Positions 1-5,614 of a stretch of DNA of 5,614 bases are shown piece after piece. The notes beneath the pieces are model-generated. The model was not told the origin of the DNA and ran no database searches. It saw only the letters and a list, made by a program, of their open reading frames with translations. Position 1 is the first letter of the stretch. Each line of letters begins with the position of its first letter. Made by a program: the position numbers and the translations under genes. This DNA is from Pseudomonadota bacterium (GTDB lineage: Bacteria; Pseudomonadota; Gammaproteobacteria; Burkholderiales; Gallionellaceae). The stretch spans positions 1-5,614 of the forward strand of contig JAJXWG010000120.1 in assembly GCA_021781695.1 (NCBI GenBank), given 5' to 3'.

Positions 1-866
1 TGCTCATTCCAGCCTTGGGATTTTTAATCTGGGTGGGCATCATATTTGGCTTGCGCCCGATAAAACGCATCGCCCGTGAGCTCGAAGAGCGGCACGCTGA
101 TTCAATGGATCCGCTGGCATTGGAAAATTTGCCTGTCGAAATAAAATCTATGGTGTTGGCATTGAATGCATTGTTGCAAAGGCTTGCCAATTCGTTCGAG
201 CTGCAAAGGCAATTCATTGCGGATGCTGCGCATGAATTGCGTACGCCGCTGACTGTCCTGAATCTTCAGGCTGAGATCATGTCGCGCTCGGCAGATCCAG
301 ACGAAATATCAGAAGCGCTTTTGAATTTAAAGTCAGGCATTGCACGAGCAACGCATCTGGTTGAGCAATTGCTGACTTTGGCAAGACAGCAACACGTAAA
401 CAAACACATGGCTTTGGAAAAGGTTGAGCTTGAGAGTTTGGCTGAAAACGTGATTGGCGAACTAACGCAATTTGCGGCAACAAAAAACATAGACCTGGGA
501 TTGGTGAGCACAGGCAAAGCCTATGTCACCGGAAACAGAGAGTCGCTTAGAACCTTGCTTGTGAATCTTGTCGACAACAGTATCCGCTATATTCCAGAAG
601 GCGAAACGATTGATATTTTCATCTGTGTCGAAGAAGGAAAATGCATACTTGAAGTTTCCGATTCGGGTATGGGTATCCCGCTCGCCGATTTGGATCAGGT
701 TTTTAATCGCTTCTATCGGGGTCTCGGACACAGTGCTGTCGGCAGCGGGCTGGGACTTGCCATTGTAAAAAGCATTATTGAAATGCATGGTGCAAGCATT
801 GTACTGGGCAAGGCTGAAAACGGTACAGGACTGAAGGTCAGAATTGAGTTCATGGCATCTCGTTGA
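1..866 (+). CDS. Sensor histidine kinase, QseC/TctE-like, C-terminal part (5' end outside window)
   Basis: This is an inner-membrane two-component kinase that autophosphorylates on His and passes the phosphate to a response regulator. The frame is open to the left edge, so the N-terminus, TM1 and the periplasmic sensor domain are missing. The TTG at 15 is not the true start. Numbering from that codon, a membrane helix (about 1-13) leads into a HAMP linker opening with GLRP and running to about residue 58. The H-box is DAAHELRTPLT with phospho-acceptor His73 (bases 231-233), and its HELRT form fits a kinase that can also act as a phosphatase. The ATPase domain has an N-box with Asn184 and Asn188, a G1 box DSGMG (216-220), an F-box FNRFYRG (230-236) and a G2 box GSGLGL (243-248), so catalysis looks intact. 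The TGA stop is at 864-866. Base composition is lower in GC than the pump operon. It converges on that operon, and its partner regulator, probably upstream, is not seen. Family call is firm; the stimulus is unknown. Confidence 0.95.
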   Translation, partial: LIPALGFLIWVGIIFGLRPIKRIARELEERHADSMDPLALENLPVEIKSMVLALNALLQRLANSFELQRQFIADAAHELRTPLTVLNLQAEIMSRSADPDEISEALLNLKSGIARATHLVEQLLTLARQQHVNKHMALEKVELESLAENVIGELTQFAATKNIDLGLVSTGKAYVTGNRESLRTLLVNLVDNSIRYIPEGETIDIFICVEEGKCILEVSDSGMGIPLADLDQVFNRFYRGLGHSAVGSGLGLAIVKSIIEMHGASIVLGKAENGTGLKVRIEFMASR

Positions 867-928
867 TCATGACAAAGCAGCGCTCCACGAAGCACACGAA
901 ACAATTCAAATAGACCTGCATCCGTAAT
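867..928. other. Convergent intergenic gap between kinase and RND permease genes
   Basis: These 62 bases separate the kinase stop on the + strand from the permease stop on the - strand. I looked for a GC-rich inverted repeat followed by a T-run in either direction and saw none. The only small structure is a direct repeat CACGAA-GCA-CACGAA at 886-900. A run of seven T at 942-948, just inside the permease gene, has no convincing stem before it on the + strand. Termination of both transcripts may be Rho-dependent or occur inside the opposing gene. Confidence 0.6.
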
Positions 929-3900
929 TCAAGCCCGTCTGTTTTTTTCAAGCACGCTATACAGCACCGGCATGACCAGCAATACCAGTGGCAGTTGCAG
1001 CACCAGTCCTGAAATAATGGCAATGGCCAGTGGCTGCTGCATGGCTGAGCCTTGTCCGATCGCCAGGGCCAGCGGCAGCAAAGTCAAAATGGCCGCCAGG
1101 GTGGTCATGACTATCGGCCGCATCCGGTTTCTTCCCGCCTCGATCAGGGCTTCTGTTTGGTCAATATCAGGCGGCAGACTGAAATACTCCGAGAAGAAAA
1201 ATATCGCGACCTCGGTGACGATGCCGACGATCATGGTCATGCCCATCATGGCCGAGATATTCAATTCGATGCCCGTCACCCACAAACCGGTAAACACTGC
1301 CGACAGGGACAATAATGGCATCAGCAAAATGGCCAGCACTACCCTGAAGCGTTCATAGACAATCAGCAACAGCAGGAACACCAGCGCAACGGCGGAGGAA
1401 AACACCATCATCATGCCCCTGAAGGCGATTTGCTGCTGCTGGTATAGTCCGCCAAGTTCATAATAAACACCCTGTGGCAGCATGCCGGGTGTGTCCATCA
1501 GCCGTTTCACGTCATGTATCACCGACCCCATGTCTCGCCCGCTGATGCGAGCTGTCACTGCCACCATGCGTTTGAAGTTTTCCCGGCTGATTTGCGGTTG
1601 ACCTGACACTGCGCTGAATGTCGCCACGCGTTTCAACGGGAAGTAATGACCATCCGGGGCGCGCAACAGCAGCGCTCCCAAATCATTTTCGTTGCTGCGC
1701 CATGTTTTAGGCAGCCATACGCGCACGCCGATCATCTTGATGCCTGACCGGATCTGTGTGGAGACTTGGCCTGCCAGCGCATCCTGCACCATGCGCGTGA
1801 CAGACTCGGGATCAACGCCTTCCAGTGCTGCTTTTACCCGATCGACTGTTATGTTCAGCGCATCGCCGGCAGGATTGATGCCGTCGCGTATTTCAACCAC
1901 GCCCTGAATTTTGGCAAGGCTGGCAGCGGTTTTTTCGGCCAGTGAGGTAAGTGCGGACATATCATTTGAAAACAGTTTGATTTCGACAGGCTGAGGCACA
2001 GCGGTCAAGTCCCCAATCAGGTCTTCCATCAGTTGCGCGGTTTCAATATCCAGCCCCGGCACCTGCCGGGTTATCTGATTGCGTATTTCATCCATCACCT
2101 CTTCGATAGGTGCACGCGGCTGAGGCTTGAGACGGATAAAAAAATCACCCTGATTGGCTTCCGTCAATCCGCCGCCCAGCTGCGTGCCGGTGCGGCGAGA
2201 ATAGGTGTCCACATTCGGATTGGCGCGTATGATTTCTTCTGCCTGACGCAGCAGTCGGTCCGTTTCAGTCAGCGATGTGCCAGGTGGCGTGCGGTAATCC
2301 AGTGTGAATCCGCCTTCATCCATCACCGGCATGAAGCCGGAACCTACCTGATGGTATGCAACCCAGCCCAGCAGCAATACGGGTACGACGCCGATCAGCA
2401 CCAGCAGCGGTTTGTTCAGCAAACGGCGCATCAGCGATATGTATCTTGAGTGCAGCCATTCAGTGAATCGTCCGCCTTCCTTCTGATTGGCGTCTTTTTC
2501 ACCTAGCAGGTGATCGGCCAGAATCGGCACGGCAAGCCAGGTCACCAGAAAGGAGATGACGAGGCCTGCTGCCATGGTCAGCGACAATGCGCGGAAGAAT
2601 GCGCCGGTCACGCCATCCAGAAAAGCCAGCGGCACGAAGATGATTACCGTGGAAGCGGAAGAGGCAGCCAGCGGCCGTAAGAATTCGCGCGCCGCGGCTA
2701 GGGCTCTTCCATGATGCTCGTCAGGTGCGCCGCGCAACCGACGCACGATATGCTCTATCATCACAATCGCATCATCGATGATCAGTCCCACCGCAGCGGC
2801 CATGCCACCCAGCGTCATGATGTTGAAGCTCATGTGAAACACATTCAGCAACACCACCGTGGCAGCCAGAACCGCGGGCACGACCAGGATAGCGATCAGC
2901 ATGATCTTGAGATTGCGCAAAAATGCCAGCAGAACCAGAGCCGCCAGGGCTATGCCGATCAGGATCGCATCCCGCACGCTGGCGGCAGAGTCAACCACCA
3001 GACGGCTCTGGTCGTACCAGTTGGCAAGTTTGATTCCTTGCGGCATGAGATAGCCATCCAGTTTTTCTTTGATGCTGCGGGCAATCTGCACGCTGTTGCT
3101 GCCGGGTTGCTGGTATACCTGAAGCAGCACCGCGTCATGCCCGTCCGCATTGACCTTGATCCACTGCGGCACCGTGCCGCGTCTGACTTCAGCGACATCC
3201 GCTAAACGCACTAGTCCGCTGCCGCTTCTGATCACAGTCTGTCGCAGGTCTTCAATGCTTTTAAAGCTTGTATCGGAGATGCCAAGATAAAGCTTGTAAT
3301 GGTCCTCCAGTCTTCCCACTGCGCTAACCACATTGGCTGCGGCCAATGCGCGGGATACATCGGACATCGTCAGCGCGTAAGCCTGCAGGCGTTCGGGGTT
3401 GACCATGACCTGAAACTCATCCTGCGCGCCTCCTGCCACGCTGATGCGCGCAACGCCTTCCACCCCAGAGAGTAATGGACGCAGCTGGTATTGCGCCAGA
3501 TCGTATAGGCTGGTCAGCGGTACGGAGTCTGAGGTCAGGCTGTATGCCAGTATCGGGAACACCGTCGGATCCATGCGCTTGACCGACATCACCGTGCCGG
3601 CGGGCAGTTGCGGCAAAAGTTGTGCGACGGCCTGGCTTATTTCTGTGGCAGCCAGCGGCATGTCGCTGCCCCAGTCGAAATTGACCGACATTTCTGCCGA
3701 GCCGCGGCTGGTCGCCGAACGCACACTCTTCACGCCTGGCACCCGTCTGATCGCTTCTTCCGCCAGCATGGTCACCTGAATTTCCATCTGTTCTGCAGGT
3801 CTGTCACCCGCATCCAGCGTGACAACGATGCGGGGAAAATCCACATCCGGAAAAAGCGCAACCGGAAGTCTGAATGCAGCGAACAGGCCCGCGGCTGTGA

Positions 3901-3961
3901 GCATCGTCAGAAAAAACAGAATGGAGCGGCGATGCGTCTGCATCCAGCTTGGCAGGTTCAC
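929..3961 (-). CDS. RND efflux transporter permease subunit (AcrB/CusA superfamily)
   Basis: This is the inner-membrane, proton-driven pump of a tripartite efflux complex, complete at 1010 residues and slightly shorter than AcrB. The fold is the usual duplicated one: TM1 (about 11-31), a periplasmic porter/docking loop (about 35-328), TM2-TM6 (about 331-484), TM7 (about 518-536), a second periplasmic loop (about 540-848) and TM8-TM12 (about 850-1003). TM4 carries GLIIDDAIVMIEH with Asp396 and Asp397 (bases 2771-2776), matching the Asp407/Asp408 pair of AcrB. TM10 reads GIVTEVAIFFFSEY, placing Glu917 (1211-1213) where AcrB has Lys940. TM11 reads RMRPIVMTT, keeping the equivalents of AcrB Arg971 and Thr978 but lacking the Lys of CusA-type pumps. 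The start is GTG at 3961, overlapping the adaptor stop as GTGA, with an AAGGGA ribosome site upstream; an internal ATG at residue 7 is a less likely start. Automatic annotation may call it CzcA/CusA or multidrug; the substrate is not decided by sequence. Confidence 0.96.
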   Translation of the reverse strand: MNLPSWMQTHRRSILFFLTMLTAAGLFAAFRLPVALFPDVDFPRIVVTLDAGDRPAEQMEIQVTMLAEEAIRRVPGVKSVRSATSRGSAEMSVNFDWGSDMPLAATEISQAVAQLLPQLPAGTVMSVKRMDPTVFPILAYSLTSDSVPLTSLYDLAQYQLRPLLSGVEGVARISVAGGAQDEFQVMVNPERLQAYALTMSDVSRALAAANVVSAVGRLEDHYKLYLGISDTSFKSIEDLRQTVIRSGSGLVRLADVAEVRRGTVPQWIKVNADGHDAVLLQVYQQPGSNSVQIARSIKEKLDGYLMPQGIKLANWYDQSRLVVDSAASVRDAILIGIALAALVLLAFLRNLKIMLIAILVVPAVLAATVVLLNVFHMSFNIMTLGGMAAAVGLIIDDAIVMIEHIVRRLRGAPDEHHGRALAAAREFLRPLAASSASTVIIFVPLAFLDGVTGAFFRALSLTMAAGLVISFLVTWLAVPILADHLLGEKDANQKEGGRFTEWLHSRYISLMRRLLNKPLLVLIGVVPVLLLGWVAYHQVGSGFMPVMDEGGFTLDYRTPPGTSLTETDRLLRQAEEIIRANPNVDTYSRRTGTQLGGGLTEANQGDFFIRLKPQPRAPIEEVMDEIRNQITRQVPGLDIETAQLMEDLIGDLTAVPQPVEIKLFSNDMSALTSLAEKTAASLAKIQGVVEIRDGINPAGDALNITVDRVKAALEGVDPESVTRMVQDALAGQVSTQIRSGIKMIGVRVWLPKTWRSNENDLGALLLRAPDGHYFPLKRVATFSAVSGQPQISRENFKRMVAVTARISGRDMGSVIHDVKRLMDTPGMLPQGVYYELGGLYQQQQIAFRGMMMVFSSAVALVFLLLLIVYERFRVVLAILLMPLLSLSAVFTGLWVTGIELNISAMMGMTMIVGIVTEVAIFFFSEYFSLPPDIDQTEALIEAGRNRMRPIVMTTLAAILTLLPLALAIGQGSAMQQPLAIAIISGLVLQLPLVLLVMPVLYSVLEKNRRA

Positions 3962-4980
3962 GGGTTGCTTTCCCTTACCATCATGCCGTCCTGCAATTCA
4001 TAATTGCCGGACACGACCACATTGAGCGAACCATCTAGCGCACCGCTTACCGCCAGGCTGTCGGCGCTTTCCACGTCGATTGTCACCGGGACGCGCACGG
4101 CATGTCTGCCCTTTATCTGAAACAGAAAACTGCCCTGTTCGTCGCGCAACACGGCAGAGCGGGGTACAACCCAGGATTCATGCTTGTCCAGCGCAATCAC
4201 GCCGCGCACTGGCATGCCGGTCAGCAACCCCCCCGCCTGCAATTCAACCTCTATATCCACCAGATGCGTGAGCGGATTGAGGGCGCCATGTATCTGCAAC
4301 AACCTTGAGAGGACCGGCGTTTGATCGCCAAAGACCGAATAAACCTCTACCTGCATGCCCAGGCGCAAATGCGCAATGTCTTCCGGTTCAATGCCCAGTG
4401 TGGCGCGCAATTGGCCGGCACGGGACAGTTGCATGACAAAAGCGCCTGCTGCCACGCGGTCGCCTTGTTGCGCGGTGAGCTGTGACACTACGCCATCAAA
4501 CGATGCGGTTACCTTCTGTGCGGCAACGCCCGCACCGATGTTTTTTTGTGCCGCCAGATTCGCCTCCGCATCCTGCAGTGTCTTCCTTGCAGCAGCCAGT
4601 TGCGACTGTGTGGCAAGCTGGTGTGATGTCAAATCCTCGATGCGCTTTAATTCGCCGCGCGCAAAAACTGCCGTCGTCTCGGCCTGATGATAGAGTGCGG
4701 CCGCATTCGGGTCTGTTGAAAGCTCCAGCAGGGCTTGTCCGCGCTTGACGATCTGGCCTGCCGACACATACAGGCGCGCAATCTGCCCCGCTCTTGGGAA
4801 GCTGATATTTTCTGTAGCGCCAGTCGACGGCATCACGCTGCCGTAGACAGTCAGATTCCTTCCCATCGTTTTCTTGAGCAGGGGTTCTGATTTGATCAGC
4901 ACGCTGCGGGCTGCATTTTCCGGTGCGGCCACTGCGGGCAGCATCAGAATCAGGGGAAACAGTATAAACAGTATTTTCAT
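3958..4980 (-). CDS. Periplasmic adaptor subunit of RND efflux pump (HlyD/MFP family)
   Basis: This membrane fusion protein links the RND permease to the outer-membrane channel. It is complete at 340 residues, at the short end for the family. An N-terminal signal peptide (hydrophobic 2-17, likely cut after AVA or AVAA near 18-19) has no lipobox Cys, so it should be a soluble or peripherally held periplasmic protein rather than a lipoprotein. The domains follow the family order. The first lipoyl half (about 62-89) is followed by a short alpha-hairpin (about 90-148) and the second lipoyl half, with VTASFDGVVSQ at 157-167. A beta-barrel (about 190-265) and a membrane-proximal domain (about 268-340, beginning WVVPRSAV) complete it. 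At the hairpin tip Arg113, Leu117 and Thr124 match the spacing of the RLS channel-docking motif (R-x3-L-x6-S), with Thr for Ser. The ATG start overlaps the stop of the upstream outer-membrane factor, and its own stop overlaps the permease start. No Cys-, His- or Met-rich metal-binding tail is visible, giving no support for a metal role. Confidence 0.94.
   Translation of the reverse strand: MKILFILFPLILMLPAVAAPENAARSVLIKSEPLLKKTMGRNLTVYGSVMPSTGATENISFPRAGQIARLYVSAGQIVKRGQALLELSTDPNAAALYHQAETTAVFARGELKRIEDLTSHQLATQSQLAAARKTLQDAEANLAAQKNIGAGVAAQKVTASFDGVVSQLTAQQGDRVAAGAFVMQLSRAGQLRATLGIEPEDIAHLRLGMQVEVYSVFGDQTPVLSRLLQIHGALNPLTHLVDIEVELQAGGLLTGMPVRGVIALDKHESWVVPRSAVLRDEQGSFLFQIKGRHAVRVPVTIDVESADSLAVSGALDGSLNVVVSGNYELQDGMMVRESNP
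3971..3976 (-). promoter_or_regulatory. Ribosome binding site for the RND permease GTG start
   Basis: Read on the - strand, AAGGGA lies 9 bases before the GTG start at 3961-3959, inside the last codons of the adaptor gene. It supports GTG as the start despite the rarer codon. With the GTGA overlap it suggests the permease is translated by ribosomes finishing the adaptor. Confidence 0.6.
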
Positions 4981-5614
4981 CGGTTATTCCTTTGTGCTGG
5001 CCGTGCTAAAGGCAGCTCGCCGCCCAGCAGGGTCAGCAAGGCCACGCGCTGTTCCAATAATGACTGCTTGATGAGGATTTCTTCGGCCTGCTTTGCAAGA
5101 CTGGCATTGCGCAGATTGGTGTAGGTCAGGCTGTCGATGTTGCCTGCATCGAATGCGGTTTGCGCATTGGCGGCAGCCATTCCGAGTGATTGCTCTCCTT
5201 TTTCCACGTTTTCCAATTGTTGCTCCAGCAGTTTTTGATCCTGCAGGATGCGCGCGATTTCGGTGGTGGCGCTATTGATGCGCGACTGATATTCGTCGTG
5301 CAACTTTTGGCGCGTGGCTTTTGCAATGGCAATGTTTCCCCGATTGCCGTTGAAAATAGGCAGATTCAGTGTCATGCCCACACCCTGCGTATAGACGCCA
5401 AAGGTGTCACGTGCACGCGAAAAGCCGATATTGAGCATCGGAAACTGTGCCAGTATGGACATGCGCAATCGTTGTTCCTGGCTTTCGTAACCGTATGCCA
5501 GCGCGCGCAGGTCCGGGCGACGCTGTGCAAGATGCGCGACGCTTTCCTGTATTTTTTCCTCGTTAAGCAGGGGCATGTCTGCCTCGCCCACCAGCTTTAA
5601 TTGGGTATCGGCTG
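4977..5614 (-). CDS. Outer-membrane efflux protein, TolC/OprM-like, C-terminal half (5' end outside window)
   Basis: This is the outer-membrane channel of the tripartite pump. The reading frame stays open to the right edge; the GTG at 5591 is internal, with seven more complete codons before it, so about 212 codons of an expected 400-500 are visible. Counting from that GTG, RRPDLRALAYGYESQ (24-38) is the classic start of the second OEP repeat helix. The segment FPMLNIGFSR (50-59) and GVGMTLNLPIFNGNRG (70-85) are the beta-strand pair and LPIF(N/D)G turn of the barrel. Long amphipathic helices (about 86-145 and 152-190) then form the periplasmic tunnel, with the typical AFDAGNIDSLTYTNL stretch (147-160). 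The C-terminus is short and basic (ending QRNNR). The TGA stop overlaps the adaptor ATG by four bases (ATGA). The signal sequence or any lipobox Cys lies outside the window, so TolC-like and lipoprotein OprM-like forms cannot be told apart. Confidence 0.93.
   Translation of the reverse strand, partial: ADTQLKLVGEADMPLLNEEKIQESVAHLAQRRPDLRALAYGYESQEQRLRMSILAQFPMLNIGFSRARDTFGVYTQGVGMTLNLPIFNGNRGNIAIAKATRQKLHDEYQSRINSATTEIARILQDQKLLEQQLENVEKGEQSLGMAAANAQTAFDAGNIDSLTYTNLRNASLAKQAEEILIKQSLLEQRVALLTLLGGELPLARPAQRNNR
4988..4993 (-). promoter_or_regulatory. Ribosome binding site for the adaptor gene
   Basis: On the - strand AAAGGA sits 7 bases before the adaptor ATG (4980-4978), within the final codons of the outer-membrane factor gene. 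It is a good Shine-Dalgarno match at normal spacing and fixes the adaptor start, which also begins a clean signal peptide. Confidence 0.7.

Larger units (their letters stand above)
929..5614 (-). other. Tripartite RND efflux operon (outer-membrane factor, adaptor, permease)
   Basis: Three genes run the same way with no gaps: channel to adaptor through ATGA (4980-4977) and adaptor to permease through GTGA (3961-3958). Each downstream start has its own ribosome site within the preceding gene. This supports a single transcript and coupled translation of all three parts of the pump. The promoter and any further upstream genes are beyond the right edge. The permease is the last gene, since the next gene downstream is on the opposite strand. 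Confidence 0.85.

Noticed and set aside
15..17. TTG as a possible start of a soluble or short kinase
   Set aside because: The frame is open upstream to position 1 and the codons there continue the same membrane helix, so the gene starts outside the window.
462..788. 108-codon open frame on the - strand inside the kinase gene
   Set aside because: It is fully antisense to the catalytic domain of the kinase, whose N, G1, F and G2 boxes are all in the + frame. No family resemblance was seen.
886..900. Direct repeat CACGAA-GCA-CACGAA in the convergent gap
   Set aside because: Two copies of six bases are expected by chance often enough, and the location downstream of both genes makes an operator role unlikely.
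928..953. TTCAAGC direct repeat flanking a seven-T run at the end of the permease gene
   Set aside because: The repeat is direct, not inverted, so it forms no hairpin. The A7 run on the coding strand encodes Glu-Lys-Asn five residues before the stop, where slippage would alter only the last few residues.
2711..3205. Long open frame on the + strand opposite the permease gene (164 codons); others at 2033-2449 and 3608-4003
   Set aside because: They lie wholly or mostly antisense to well-conserved genes. Their translations are rich in His, Arg and Gln without recognisable domains, and no ribosome sites or signal peptides stand out. They look like by-products of the GC-biased codons on the opposite strand.
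929..3961. Naming the permease cusA, czcA, acrB or mdtB
   Set aside because: The relay residues match neither the HME nor the HAE pattern fully and no substrate-specific motif was recognised, so a specific symbol would overstate the evidence.
5589..5591. GTG as a possible start of a short outer-membrane protein
   Set aside because: The frame continues open to the window edge with channel-like sequence, and the visible part is only the second half of the usual duplicated channel. It is a truncation by the window, not a short gene.

Overview
The window shows the inner part of a Gram-negative envelope locus. It holds the 3' end of a sensor histidine kinase gene on the + strand and, converging on it from the - strand, the distal three genes of a tripartite RND efflux operon. 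Protein style suggests Proteobacteria, most likely a betaproteobacterium: the kinase is QseC/TctE-like and the pump is an RND permease, HlyD-type adaptor and TolC-type outer-membrane factor set. That taxonomic guess comes from family resemblance only; no marker gene is present.

Layout: 1-866 (+) is the C-terminal portion of the kinase, from the end of its second membrane helix through HAMP, the phospho-acceptor His domain and the ATPase domain. Positions 867-928 are a 62-bp convergent gap with no recognisable terminator. Positions 929-3961 (-) are a complete 1010-residue RND permease, 3958-4980 (-) a complete 340-residue periplasmic adaptor, and 4977-5614 (-) the C-terminal half of an outer-membrane efflux protein whose start lies beyond the right edge. 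Transcription order is outer-membrane factor, adaptor, permease. Both internal junctions are 4-base start/stop overlaps (ATGA and GTGA), so the three proteins are very probably made from one message with coupled translation. The operon promoter is outside the window.

The adaptor should bridge the inner-membrane permease and the outer-membrane channel, and the permease should use the proton gradient to expel a substrate. The substrate cannot be read from the sequence. The adjacent kinase may belong to a two-component system controlling this pump, but its regulator gene would lie upstream of position 1 and is not seen.

The most notable observation is in the permease. Its proton-relay region combines the Asp-Asp pair of drug (HAE-type) pumps in TM4 with a Glu in TM10, where AcrB has its essential Lys. 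It also lacks the TM11 Lys of heavy-metal (HME) pumps, so it fits neither textbook class cleanly. The rest is an ordinary, intact efflux locus. I found no RNA genes, mobile elements, CRISPR arrays or clear new system.
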